DNA from: Alphaproteobacteria bacterium
GTDB taxonomy: Bacteria > Myxococcota_A > UBA796 > GCA-2862545
Length of the DNA stretch: 64,000 nt
Assembly: GCA_020632955.1 (NCBI GenBank)
Contig: JACKEO010000007.1
Span: 124,001-188,000, forward strand
Direction of reading: 5' to 3'
Part shown: positions 35,034 to 43,266 of the stretch, in pieces
Position numbering within the stretch: position 1 is the stretch's first letter
Layout: the number at the start of each line of letters is the position of its first letter
Translations under genes and position numbers: made by a program
Notes under the pieces: generated by a model
Database searches by the model: none
Seen by the model: only the letters and a program-made list of their open reading frames with translations
Told to the model about the DNA's origin: nothing

Positions 35034-35062
35034 AGCATGATCCCCGATCGTTGCCATGTCAA
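35034..35062 (-). promoter_or_regulatory. Candidate promoter (TTGACA-N17-CATGCT)
   Basis: On the minus strand TTGACA (35062-35057) is followed after 17 bases by CATGCT (35039-35034), ending 23 bases before the phosphoesterase ATG. It is the only perfect -35 hexamer with good spacing that I found in the window; the -10 box matches at three of six positions. Confidence 0.4.
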
Positions 35063-35124
35063 GAGCACTGGCTCGACTTCGTCGAGAGCTCCCCGGATCC
35101 GCCCCGCTGCGGTAGGGCCCCGAG

Positions 35125-35907
35125 GTGCTCCTCGATCCCCGCAACGGCCCCGACTTCGACCTGCCGCCCGACACGGGGCCCCGGCAGGCCTACGTGCTCG
35201 CCTCGGTGCCGCGGAGCGGGAGCACGCTCCTCGCCCGCGCGCTCTGGGAGGCCGGCGGCGTGGGGGCGCCCAAGGAGTACCTGAACCCGATGCAGATCCG
35301 GGACTGGGAGGTGCGGCTGGGGGCGTCGGCTGCCCGGCGTGGCCTGCATCGCCTCCTCCGAGGTCCGCTGCTGCCGCTGGCCGGTCGCGGCCGCTGGCCT
35401 CGGGAGCGGCTCGCCGGCCACCTCGAACGCGTGCGCGCGCGACGCTCGTCGGGCGGGTGGTTCGGCCTCAAGCTGCACCACCACCACTTCCGCCACTGGT
35501 TCGGCGACCGCGGGTGGGACCCGGAGGCGATGCTCGGACCGATCACGTGGGTGCGGGTGCTGCGCGAGGATCGCGAGGCCCAGGCCGTCAGCTGGGCGAG
35601 GGCGCTGCAGACCGGCCAGTGGGCGAGCTGGCAGGATCCGCGTCGCACCGCCCGGTACGACGCCCGGCTCGTGCGGCGCTGCCTCGTCGCGATCGCGCGC
35701 CAGGAGGCGGGGTGGGAGGCCTGGCTCGACGCCCGCGGCGCTGCCGTGCACGTCGTGCGCTACGAGGCCCTCGTGGCGGACTGGGAGGGCACGGTGGGCG
35801 CCCTGCTCGCCCACCTCGGGCGCGAGGGTGCGGGGGTGCCCGCCCCGTCGCTGGCCCGGCAGGCCGACGAGGTCAGCGAGGCGTGGCTGCGTCGGCTCCG
35901 CGGGTGA
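35125..35907 (+). CDS. Stf0-family sulfotransferase
   Basis: A 260-residue enzyme. The PAPS-binding loop is YVLASVPRSGSTLLARALWEAG (5'-phosphosulfate site, about residues 23-44), and RVLREDREAQAVSWARALQTGQW is the 3'-phosphate block. The order and EYLNPMQIRDW resemble trehalose 2-sulfotransferase Stf0 of mycobacteria. The product could be a sulfated sugar or glycolipid. The GTG start at 35125 has GAG upstream. Its last 35 bases overlap the convergent GT87-like gene, so the two may interfere with each other. Confidence 0.83.
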   Translation: MLLDPRNGPDFDLPPDTGPRQAYVLASVPRSGSTLLARALWEAGGVGAPKEYLNPMQIRDWEVRLGASAARRGLHRLLRGPLLPLAGRGRWPRERLAGHLERVRARRSSGGWFGLKLHHHHFRHWFGDRGWDPEAMLGPITWVRVLREDREAQAVSWARALQTGQWASWQDPRRTARYDARLVRRCLVAIARQEAGWEAWLDARGAAVHVVRYEALVADWEGTVGALLAHLGREGAGVPAPSLARQADEVSEAWLRRLRG

Positions 35908-37090
35908 CGACGAGGGTCCACGCGACGCCGGCGAGCACGAGCAGATCCGACCACAGCAGCCAGGCGGCCTCCGCGTAGGCGCGGGCGTCGGCGCCGTAGA
36001 GCACCTGGTGCCAGATCAGGCTCGCGAACAGCACCGAGGCGCCCAGGAGCGTGCCCACGCCGGCCCGGTGGACCGGCGCGAGCCGTGGCAGCTCCCGCGC
36101 GAGCACCAGCCAGCCCACCGGCAGGTAGGCGAAGTAGTGCAGCCACGAGCTGGCCACGAGGAAGGGGAAGATGCCGCCGGCCACGGCGAAGGCCCAGAGG
36201 GCCGCGTCGTGCGTGCGCTGGCGGCGGATGGCCGCGAGGAGAGGCAGGGCGCCCACGGCGAGCAGGGCGGAGGGCTGCAGCAGGCGCTCACGCAGGGCCT
36301 CGTGGCCCCACCACCGCGCGACCACCGTGGGCACGAAGTGGCTGCCGGGGCTCATGCGCATCCAGCCCTGCGCCTCGTCCATCCCGGCCTGCACGCCGCC
36401 GTAGAAGGCCATGAGGCCCGCGGGACCGAGCACCAGCATCGGCAGCAGGAGGGCCAGGACCAGAGTGGTGACCGCGGCGGCCACGAGCGCGCGCACGTCG
36501 CGGCGCACGGCGGGCCAGACGAGCAGCAGCACCGGGTAGACCTTCAGGGCCACCGCGAGGCCCAGCAGCGCGCCGCCACGGGTGGAGCGGCCGCGATCCA
36601 GCGCGAGGAAGGCCGCGAGGACCAGCAGGGCCAGCGCGGTGCTCAGCTGCCCCCACTTGAGCACCTGGAGCACCGGGATCGACAAGGCCGTGGCCACGGT
36701 GAAGCCCACGGCGACGGGGGCCTCGCTGCGGCCCGCGAGGTGGGGCGGCAGGATGCACCACACGCCCATGAGCAGGGCCTGGCACGCCGTCCACACCCCC
36801 ACCGCCGTGTCGACGTCGAGCTGCCCGAGGAAGGGCCAGGTGAGCACCGCCAGGGTGGGGGGGTAGAACCAGCCCACCCCGGGCAGGCCGCTGCCGGCGA
36901 GGTCGGCGATGGTGGGGTGGAAGTGCCGCCGGTAGTCGCAGGCGAGCAGCTTGCAGACGGGATCGAACCAGCGGCCGAAGCCCGCCGGGCCCTCGTACAG
37001 CCACCACAGCAGCGCCACGCACAGCGCGAGGGCGCCGAGCTGGAACAGCACGATCTGGGTGCGGGTGGGCGCGCCCTCGACCTCGTCCAC
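35873..37090 (-). CDS. GT87-family (DUF2029) membrane glycosyltransferase
   Basis: A 405-residue polytopic protein. It has the GT87/DUF2029 pattern: FGRWFDPVCKLLACDYRRHFHP in the first loop, GWFYPPTLAVLTWPF, and LGLAVALKVYPVLLLVWPAVR. This family covers polyprenyl-phosphomannose-dependent mannosyltransferases of lipoglycan synthesis. GTG 37090 was chosen because GGAG lies six bases before it and TAAGGC at 37115-37120 could be its -10 box; GTG 37114 is the alternative (413 residues). It overlaps the sulfotransferase at its 3' end. Confidence 0.85.
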   Translation of the reverse strand: MDEVEGAPTRTQIVLFQLGALALCVALLWWLYEGPAGFGRWFDPVCKLLACDYRRHFHPTIADLAGSGLPGVGWFYPPTLAVLTWPFLGQLDVDTAVGVWTACQALLMGVWCILPPHLAGRSEAPVAVGFTVATALSIPVLQVLKWGQLSTALALLVLAAFLALDRGRSTRGGALLGLAVALKVYPVLLLVWPAVRRDVRALVAAAVTTLVLALLLPMLVLGPAGLMAFYGGVQAGMDEAQGWMRMSPGSHFVPTVVARWWGHEALRERLLQPSALLAVGALPLLAAIRRQRTHDAALWAFAVAGGIFPFLVASSWLHYFAYLPVGWLVLARELPRLAPVHRAGVGTLLGASVLFASLIWHQVLYGADARAYAEAAWLLWSDLLVLAGVAWTLVVTRGADAATPR

Positions 37091-37184
37091 GACGGCTCCG
37101 GGGTGGCGGCCCACGCCTTACCGCGTTGGCTGGGCCCGTGCGGCCCGTGCCCTCCCCGGCGCGGCGCGAGGGAGCCAGCGCGCC

Positions 37185-37925
37185 GTGACCCTGCTCGTCG
37201 CCGTCCTCGCCGTCGCCGTGGCCTACGTGGTCAAGGGCGTGGTGGGCTTCGGCAGCGTGCTCGTGTCGATGCCGGTGCTGATCTGGGTGCTGCCGCCGGC
37301 CGACGCCGTGCTCGTGGTGACCTCGGCCGATCTGGTGGGCGGCGGCGTGCTCGCGTGGGGCGCGCGTCGCGAGGTGCCCTGGCGCGTGGTGGCGCTGCTC
37401 CTGGTGCCCCTGCTGGCCCTGCAGTGGGTGGGCACGGAGCTGCTCGCGGTGCTGGACGTGCGCGTGGTGCGCCGGGTGCTCGCGGTGCTGGTGGGGACGA
37501 TGGCGTTGGCCCTGCTGCGACGTCCCGTGCGCCCCGCGGGGTGGGTGCGACCGGACGGCGGGCTGGGGGCCGTGGCGCTGGCCACCGCGGGGCTCGCCGG
37601 CGCCGTCGCGGGGCTCTGCTCCGGGCTGGTGGGCGCGCCGGGGCCGCCCATCGTGGCGTGGGTGCGGCGCTTCGTGGACGATCTGCCCGGCCGTGCCGCG
37701 ATGCTCTGGGTCTTCTTCGTGTCGTCCACCTCCCTCGTGGTGATCCTGCTCGCCGACCACAAGGCCGACGCCGCGAGACTGGGCCTCGCGGCCGCCTGCG
37801 TGCCCGCGGCGGTGGGCGGCGGGTTCGTGGGTGGCCAGGTGGCGCGGCGCATCTCGCCCGCCACGTTCGGCCGCGCCGTGGCGCTCGTGCTCACGGCCGC
37901 TGCCCTGGGCCTCGCGGTGGGGTGA
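37185..37925 (+). CDS. TauE/SafE-family sulfite/organosulfonate exporter-like protein
   Basis: A 246-residue protein with about eight membrane segments and the repeated TauE/SafE pattern: VVKGVVGFGSVLVSMPVLIWVLPP in the first half and LCSGLVGAPGPPIVAWVRRF in the second. Substrates in this family are sulfite, sulfonates or unknown anions. A sulfotransferase nearby makes a link to sulfur chemistry attractive but not shown. The GTG at 37185 has GGGAG upstream. It diverges from the GT87-like gene. Confidence 0.87.
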   Translation: MTLLVAVLAVAVAYVVKGVVGFGSVLVSMPVLIWVLPPADAVLVVTSADLVGGGVLAWGARREVPWRVVALLLVPLLALQWVGTELLAVLDVRVVRRVLAVLVGTMALALLRRPVRPAGWVRPDGGLGAVALATAGLAGAVAGLCSGLVGAPGPPIVAWVRRFVDDLPGRAAMLWVFFVSSTSLVVILLADHKADAARLGLAAACVPAAVGGGFVGGQVARRISPATFGRAVALVLTAAALGLAVG

Positions 37926-37934
37926 GACGCGCGA

Positions 37935-38498
37935 TCATCCCGTGTGTCGCCAGCACGTGTCGAGGTGGTCGTCCACGAGGCCCGTGGCCTGGAGGTGGGC
38001 GTACGTGGTGGTGCTGCCCACGAAGCGGAAGCCCTCCTTCTTGAGGGCCCGGCTCACGCGGTCGGACAGGGGCGTGGTGGCGGGCACGTCCGACAGGCTC
38101 GCGCGTGGCGCGCGCACGGGCGTGCCGTCCACGAAGTCCCAGAGCCAGGCCGAGAAGCTGCCGTGGCGCTCGGCCATGCGGAGGAAGACGGGCGCGTTGG
38201 CGATCACCGCCTCGATCTTCTTGCGGTTGCGGATGATGCCGGGGTCGCCGAGGAGGCGCTCGACGTCGGACGGGCCCATGCGCGCCACCGCCTCGGGATC
38301 GAAGCCGTGGAAGACCTCGCGGTAGCGCGGCCGCTTGCGCAGCACGGTGATCCACGAGAGCCCTGCCTGGGCGGCCTCGAGGCACAGGTGCTCGAAGTGG
38401 CCCCGGTCGTCGTGCACCGGCACCCCCCACTCGTCGTCGTGGTAGGCCACGTAGAGCGGGTCGGTGCCGCACCAGCCGCAGCGCGTGCGCGTGTCCAT
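37935..38498 (-). CDS. tag: DNA-3-methyladenine glycosylase I
   Basis: A 187-residue base-excision enzyme, the same length as E. coli Tag. The family blocks are RCGWCG (Cys7, zinc ligand), VAYHDDEWGVPVHDD (His20 and catalytic-site Glu), LEAAQAGLSWITVLRKRP, NRKKIEAVIANA, and the C-terminal zinc block DDHLDTCWRH. It removes 3-methyladenine from alkylated DNA. It follows the periplasmic binding-protein gene after nine bases; this pairing is probably accidental. Confidence 0.94.
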   Translation of the reverse strand: MDTRTRCGWCGTDPLYVAYHDDEWGVPVHDDRGHFEHLCLEAAQAGLSWITVLRKRPRYREVFHGFDPEAVARMGPSDVERLLGDPGIIRNRKKIEAVIANAPVFLRMAERHGSFSAWLWDFVDGTPVRAPRASLSDVPATTPLSDRVSRALKKEGFRFVGSTTTYAHLQATGLVDDHLDTCWRHTG

Positions 38499-38507
38499 CG
38501 GCGCCTC

Positions 38508-39410
38508 CTACCGGGCCATCAGGCTGTCGGCCTCGGCGCGCATGGCGTCGACGAAGGCCGCGATGCCGGGACCCTGGGCGAAGGTCTCGGGCCCTGCCAC
38601 CACGCCCACGTGGCCCGCCCGCGCGGCGCGGAGGCCCTCCACCTCGGCGAAGGCACCCACCAGCTCGGCCAGGCGCTCGGGTGCCAGTGGCCTCGTCTCG
38701 CTCGTCCACACGAGGATGAGGTCGGGGTCGCGCTCGACCAGCTCCTCCACGCTCATCACCGGTCGACCGACGGTGGTGGGATCGGCGGCGTGCTGGAGGC
38801 CCGCGGCGAGCAGGGCGCGTCCGTGGAGGGTCTGCGGGTCGAGGTACCAGACCTCCCCCTTCGCGATGTCGTCCACGCCCAGGGCGACCACGACCCGCGG
38901 GGACGCCTCGGTGACCGTGGGCGTGAGCGCATCCGTGAGCCGCGTCGCCAGGTCCACGGCCTCCGCCACGTGGCCGGTGAGCCGCCCGAGCACGTGCACG
39001 GCGCCCACCAGCCGGTCCGGGGTGCCGAGGCGCAGCACCGTCACCGGGGCGATGCCCTCGAGCTGGTCCTTGGTCTCGTCGCCCACCGGGGTCACCACGA
39101 TGCGGGTGGGGCCGGCCTTGCGCAGCGCCTCCAGGTCGGGCGCGGCGGCGGTGCCCATGGCGGGGAGCTCCAGCGCCTCCTCGGGCGTCTGGCAGAGCGC
39201 GGACCGGCCGACGAGGTCGTCTCCGGCGTCGAGCGCGAACAGGATCTCGGTGATCTCGGGCGCGAGGGACACGAGGCGGGTGGCGCCGCGGGTGGGCACG
39301 AGCGGGGCGTCCGGCACGTCCGGCGACAGGTCCCGGCCCGCGAGGACCGCGACCGCGGCAGCGAGGGCGACGATCACGGCGAGCACGCCACCCAGCCTTC
39401 GGCCCCACAT
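38508..39410 (-). CDS. BtuF/FecB-like periplasmic substrate-binding protein
   Basis: A 300-residue protein with an N-terminal membrane anchor (about 6-27, no lipobox Cys) and a helical-backbone metal/cobalamin receptor domain: TRLVSLAPEITEILFALDAGDDLVG, then RIVVTPVGDETKDQLEGI, the long central helix, SVEELVERDPDLILVW and FVDAMRAEAD at the end. These normally deliver B12, haem or Fe-siderophore to an ABC importer, but no permease or ATPase gene is near, so it is an orphan receptor. GGAGGTGG precedes the ATG at 39410. No B12 riboswitch seen. Confidence 0.87.
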   Translation of the reverse strand: MWGRRLGGVLAVIVALAAAVAVLAGRDLSPDVPDAPLVPTRGATRLVSLAPEITEILFALDAGDDLVGRSALCQTPEEALELPAMGTAAAPDLEALRKAGPTRIVVTPVGDETKDQLEGIAPVTVLRLGTPDRLVGAVHVLGRLTGHVAEAVDLATRLTDALTPTVTEASPRVVVALGVDDIAKGEVWYLDPQTLHGRALLAAGLQHAADPTTVGRPVMSVEELVERDPDLILVWTSETRPLAPERLAELVGAFAEVEGLRAARAGHVGVVAGPETFAQGPGIAAFVDAMRAEADSLMAR

Positions 39411-39543
39411 GACCACCTCCGAGGGCTGTCGCCTATCGGGGGCTTCGTCGTCGCGAAAGGCGGCGAGGCCCACTCAAGTCCGGCATCTGCGCGCCGATGG
39501 ACGGGGCGTGGTCGCCCGCTGCCTGGACGCCACGGAGCCCTGC

Positions 39544-40794
39544 GTGCACGACAAGTCCGCCACCGTTGACGCGCCGAACCGCGAGCTGTCCGGCTCCTTC
39601 GACTCCCTCGGGAGCCAGGGCGCGCAGGTCGAGCGCATCCCGCGTCGGCGTCCGCCGGTGCGCGACGACGCGGCCCGCGAGGACGTGGCGGCGCTGAAGG
39701 CGGGGGACCTGCTCGGCCAGACCCTCGGGGGCCGGTACGTCCTCGAGGAGCGCCTGGCGCGCGGGGCCATGGGCTGCGTGTACGTGGCGCGCCAGCTGCC
39801 CTTCGACCGCAAGGTGGCGGTGAAGGTGCTGGACCCCAAGTCCCAGTCGGACGAGGCCTCGGTCTTCCAGGAGCGCTTCCTGCGCGAGGCGTCGGTGCTG
39901 GCCCGGCTGCAGCACCCCAACACGGTGCGGGTCTTCGACTACGGTCACCACCACGGCCACACCTACCTGGTGATGGAGTACGTGGACGGCTCCAGCGTGC
40001 GGCGCCTCCAGGCCGGTGGGCCCGTGCCGGCGCTGCGCATGATCCACATCGCCACCCAGATGTGCGACGCCCTGCAGGAGGCCCACGCCCTGGGGCTCAT
40101 CCACCGCGATCTCAAGCCCGCCAACGTGCTGCTCACCCGTCACGCGGGCGCGCTCGACGTGGTGAAGGTGGTGGACTTCGGGCTGGCCAAGGAGTTCTTC
40201 GGCAACGCCGACATCACCCAGGCCGGCCAGGTGCTCGGCACGCCGATGTACATGGCCCCCGAGCAGATCCGCGACGAGCCCTGCGATCAGCGCACCGACA
40301 TCTACGCGCTCGGCGTGGTGCTCTACCGCGGCCTCACCGGGGTCACGCCCTTCGAGAAGGGCAAGGCCATGGCGGTGCTCATGGCCCACCTCAAGAAGCA
40401 CGTGCCCCGCTTCGCCGAGGTGGCGCCCGAGCTGGAGCTGCCCCCCTGCGTGGAGTGGACGGTCCGCACCTGCCTGCGCAAGCGCTCCGAGGACCGCTTC
40501 GCGAACGTGATGGAGCTCAAGCGGGCGCTGCGCGCCTGCGCGCTCGCCATCGAGAACCCCGACGCCTACGATCTGGAGCTCGCGCTCACGCCCGACGGCT
40601 GCGTGGTGCTCCCGGACGACGTCTGCGAGACCACGCACACCGGCCTGCGCCTGCGCGCACCGGCGCCGGAGCTGCCCTCGCGGCCGGCCTCGCCGCTCGA
40701 CGGGGTGCCGGCGCGCGTCGCGGCCCTGCTCGTGGGCCTGTCGATCGTCACGGGCGGGCTGCTGGGGATCCTCGCGGAGCGCCTGCTGCCGTAG
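39544..40794 (+). CDS. Ser/Thr protein kinase 1 with C-terminal membrane anchor
   Basis: A 416-residue PknB-like kinase. Kinase domain about 70-340: LARGAMGCVYVA (Gly loop), VAVKVL (Lys), HRDLKPANVLL (catalytic loop), DFGLAKEF (Asp-Phe-Gly), GTPMYMAPEQI. After the domain comes a linker and one C-terminal membrane segment (VAALLVGLSIVTGGLLGIL), so the catalytic part faces the cytoplasm with almost nothing outside. The GTG at 39544 has GGAG six bases before it. A DUF4336 gene follows (36 bases). Substrates unknown. Confidence 0.92.
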   Translation: MHDKSATVDAPNRELSGSFDSLGSQGAQVERIPRRRPPVRDDAAREDVAALKAGDLLGQTLGGRYVLEERLARGAMGCVYVARQLPFDRKVAVKVLDPKSQSDEASVFQERFLREASVLARLQHPNTVRVFDYGHHHGHTYLVMEYVDGSSVRRLQAGGPVPALRMIHIATQMCDALQEAHALGLIHRDLKPANVLLTRHAGALDVVKVVDFGLAKEFFGNADITQAGQVLGTPMYMAPEQIRDEPCDQRTDIYALGVVLYRGLTGVTPFEKGKAMAVLMAHLKKHVPRFAEVAPELELPPCVEWTVRTCLRKRSEDRFANVMELKRALRACALAIENPDAYDLELALTPDGCVVLPDDVCETTHTGLRLRAPAPELPSRPASPLDGVPARVAALLVGLSIVTGGLLGILAERLLP

Positions 40795-40830
40795 GACGGG
40801 CCCGGGTTAGGCGCGGACCCGAGAGGGTCC

Positions 40831-41931
40831 ATGTCCGCCGAGCTCGACGCGATCGCCACGCCCCGCGAGGACAACCACGTCGCCGGCATGCCGGGCTTCG
40901 GGATGCTGCTCGCGCAGGCCTCGGCCTCGGCGGCGTGGCGCACCCTCGTCCACGGCTCCCCCTCGGGTCGTCGCGCGCTGTCGGTGCCGGCCGACGGGGG
41001 CTTCCGGCTCATGGGCGGACCGCTGCGGCTGGCGCTGGCGGTGGTCGTGGTGGGGGGCATCCTCGCCGCGGCGGTGGAGGCCGAGCTGGCCTGGCGCCTC
41101 GGCATCTTCCTCCTGGCCCTGGGCCTGCTGCTGCTGGGGGTGCTCGTGGTGGTGGCCGCCGTGGTCGAGGCCACGGTCCCGCCGCCCCGGCGCCCGATGC
41201 CGCCCCGCGACGACGACCCCTTCTCCCGGCACGACGAGGCCACGGGGCTGGTGGCCGTGGCCCCCGGCGTCTGGGTGGCGCAGGTCCCGCTGGTCTTCCA
41301 CGGGCTGCGCCTGGGCGCGCGCATGACCGTGCTCGACACCGGCGCCGGCCTGGTCGTCTGCTCGCCCGTCCCGGCCGATCCCGCCCTCGTCGACGCGGTG
41401 CAGGCGCTCGGCCCCGTGCGGTGGATCGTGGCGCCGAACCCGCTGCACCACCTGTTCGTCGACGCCTGGCACGCCGCGGTGCCGGAGGCCGAGCTCTGGG
41501 CTGCGCCGGGCCTCGCCGAGCGGCGTCCCGACCTCCCCTGGACGGGCACGCTCGAGCGCGCCGAGGACGCCCCCTGGGATCGCCCCGTGGTCGACGTGGT
41601 CGTGTTCCGCGGGGGCCGGATGATGGTGGAGGTGGGCCTGATGCACCACCCGTCGGGCACCCTCGTCCTGGCCGACCTCGTGCAGAACCTGGGGCAGGAC
41701 CCGGCACGCTTCTCGTGGGTGCAGCGCTTCGGCCTCGCCGTGCTGGGCATGGCGCAGCGCCCGTCGCCGCCCCCCGAGTACAAGCTCACCGTGGACGATC
41801 CCGCCACGTTGCGGCGGGCGATCGACGGGGTGCTGGCCTGGGAGGTGGAGCGCATCGTGATCGCGCACGGTCCGGTGGTGCACGCCCAGGCCGAGGTGGT
41901 GCTCGCCGACGCCTTCGCCTTCGTGCGCTGA
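40831..41931 (+). CDS. DUF4336 protein with membrane segments
   Basis: A 366-residue protein. Residues of about 60-115 hold two membrane segments. Residues of about 140-366 are a DUF4336 domain of the metallo-beta-lactamase-like type: LGARMTVLDTGAGLVVCSPVPAD, RWIVAPNPLHHLFVDAWHAAVPEAELWAAPG, LADLVQNLG and the tail VLAWEVERIVIAHGPVV. The His-rich sites HH...H and the terminal AHG could bind metal. A second, membrane-free copy is at 62508-63209. Function of the family is not known to me. Confidence 0.83.
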   Translation: MSAELDAIATPREDNHVAGMPGFGMLLAQASASAAWRTLVHGSPSGRRALSVPADGGFRLMGGPLRLALAVVVVGGILAAAVEAELAWRLGIFLLALGLLLLGVLVVVAAVVEATVPPPRRPMPPRDDDPFSRHDEATGLVAVAPGVWVAQVPLVFHGLRLGARMTVLDTGAGLVVCSPVPADPALVDAVQALGPVRWIVAPNPLHHLFVDAWHAAVPEAELWAAPGLAERRPDLPWTGTLERAEDAPWDRPVVDVVVFRGGRMMVEVGLMHHPSGTLVLADLVQNLGQDPARFSWVQRFGLAVLGMAQRPSPPPEYKLTVDDPATLRRAIDGVLAWEVERIVIAHGPVVHAQAEVVLADAFAFVR

Positions 41932-41960
41932 TCCGCGAGCCCACGCCCACCCGGCGGTGC

Positions 41961-41966
41961 TAGCCT
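41961..41966 (+). promoter_or_regulatory. Candidate -10 element (GTGCTAGCCT)
   Basis: TGCTAGCCT, the extended -10 form, ends 22 bases before the ATG at 41988; a GGAGG ribosome binding site lies between them. Confidence 0.45.
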
Positions 41967-41987
41967 GGGGGGCGGCGGAGGTGTCGG

Positions 41988-43262
41988 ATGCGCGTGTGGA
42001 TGCTTGCTCTCGTGCTGACCACGGGGTGCGTGGGCCAGGCCTTCCTCGAGGGGGATGGCGGCACCGATCCCGACGACACGGGCGACGCGGCGCTCGACTC
42101 GGGTGATCCCGCAGGCGACTCCGGCAGCGGCGACTCCGGCAGCGGCGACACGGGCAGCGGCGACACCGGATCCGGCGACACCGGGTCGGGCGACTCGGGC
42201 AACGGCGACACGGGGTCGGGCGACTCGGGCAGCGGCGACACGGGGTCGGGCGACTCCGGGAACGGCGACACCGGCGCGGGCGACTCGGGCACCGGCGACA
42301 GCGGCGCGGGCGACAGCGGCTCGTCGGGCTGCACGGCCACCCACCGGGTGATCCGCCCCGTCCACAACAGCGTCGACGTGCCGGTCGACGTCGAGATGGA
42401 GATCGAGTTCGGCCAGGACGAGCGGAACTCGCTCACCCTGACGCTCACCAACCAGGTCACCAACCAGCGTGTGCCGCTGGCGCCGGTGCAGTGGGCCCCG
42501 AACGGCCGCCTCGCCCGCACCCGCGCGCTCGGCGACCTGGCCTACGACACCCGCTACCGCCTGCAGGGCACCTACTCGTGCGGCGGCCAGATCGGGCCCA
42601 TCTTCGTCACCGAGGAGCAGAGCGAGCCGCCGGTCACCCCCGACGAGATCCGCAACCGCACCTACGCGGTGGACCTGGGGAGCGGGCGCGTGGTGGAGCC
42701 CGCCGGCCTGGGCTCCCTGCTGGGACCCCAGCTCGCCAACGCCGGCCGCGACCTGATGATCCGCGTCACCCGCGTGCAGGGCGCCGTCCTCGACATCCTG
42801 GTGGGCACGGCGGAGCCCACGCGGTCGAGCTGGGACCAGCCGCGCTGCGAGCCCACCACGCCCGTCGACGACCTCGATCTCGGCGCCAACCCGGTCTTCC
42901 GCGGCGTGGTGGACGAGCTCGGCTTCGAGCTCGGCGGCATCCCGGTCACGCTGCAGGACGCGCGCCTCACGGGCCGCTTCCTCGACGACGGCGACGAGAT
43001 GGACCTGGTGGGCTTCGCCGGGCGCCTCGACATCCGTCCGATCGCGTCGATCTTCGGGAGCGGCAGCACGCCGCAGCAGCTCTGCCAGACGCTGCCCTTC
43101 GTCACGAACGGCGCGGTGAGCTGCGGGCCGTGCCCCGACGGCACCGGGAACTTCTGCATCCCGATGTCGGTGCAGGAGCTCGAGGGCGTCGACGCCGCGC
43201 CCTTCGCCCTGCAGACGCGCACCTCCCAGCAGATCCGCAACGACCCGCAGTGCCGCCCGTAG
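41988..43262 (+). CDS. Surface lipoprotein with SGD/SGDTG stalk
   Basis: A 424-residue lipoprotein with signal MRVWMLALVLTTGC (Cys at 14). Residues of about 25-110 are the stalk of SGDTG/SGDSG units. The rest (about 115-424) begins with a segment like a bacterial Ig-like domain (RPVHNSVDVPVDVEMEIEFG, TRYRLQGTYSCGG) and continues with an all-beta domain with Cys pairs (VSCGPCPDG). This is the same plan as the gene at 337-1650. Strong -10 and GGAGG lie upstream. Confidence 0.86.
   Translation: MRVWMLALVLTTGCVGQAFLEGDGGTDPDDTGDAALDSGDPAGDSGSGDSGSGDTGSGDTGSGDTGSGDSGNGDTGSGDSGSGDTGSGDSGNGDTGAGDSGTGDSGAGDSGSSGCTATHRVIRPVHNSVDVPVDVEMEIEFGQDERNSLTLTLTNQVTNQRVPLAPVQWAPNGRLARTRALGDLAYDTRYRLQGTYSCGGQIGPIFVTEEQSEPPVTPDEIRNRTYAVDLGSGRVVEPAGLGSLLGPQLANAGRDLMIRVTRVQGAVLDILVGTAEPTRSSWDQPRCEPTTPVDDLDLGANPVFRGVVDELGFELGGIPVTLQDARLTGRFLDDGDEMDLVGFAGRLDIRPIASIFGSGSTPQQLCQTLPFVTNGAVSCGPCPDGTGNFCIPMSVQELEGVDAAPFALQTRTSQQIRNDPQCRP
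42106..42330 (+). repeat. 15-bp SGDTG/SGSGD tandem array
   Basis: Head-to-tail units such as ggcagcggcgacacg encode the stalk of the lipoprotein. Copies vary at silent sites, so the array is older than the 1204-1500 array, whose units are more alike. Confidence 0.85.
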
Positions 43263-43266
43263 GCCG

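Noticed and set aside
39411..39543. Cobalamin riboswitch upstream of the BtuF-like gene
   Set aside because: The gap is too short and no B12-box-like sequence is visible.
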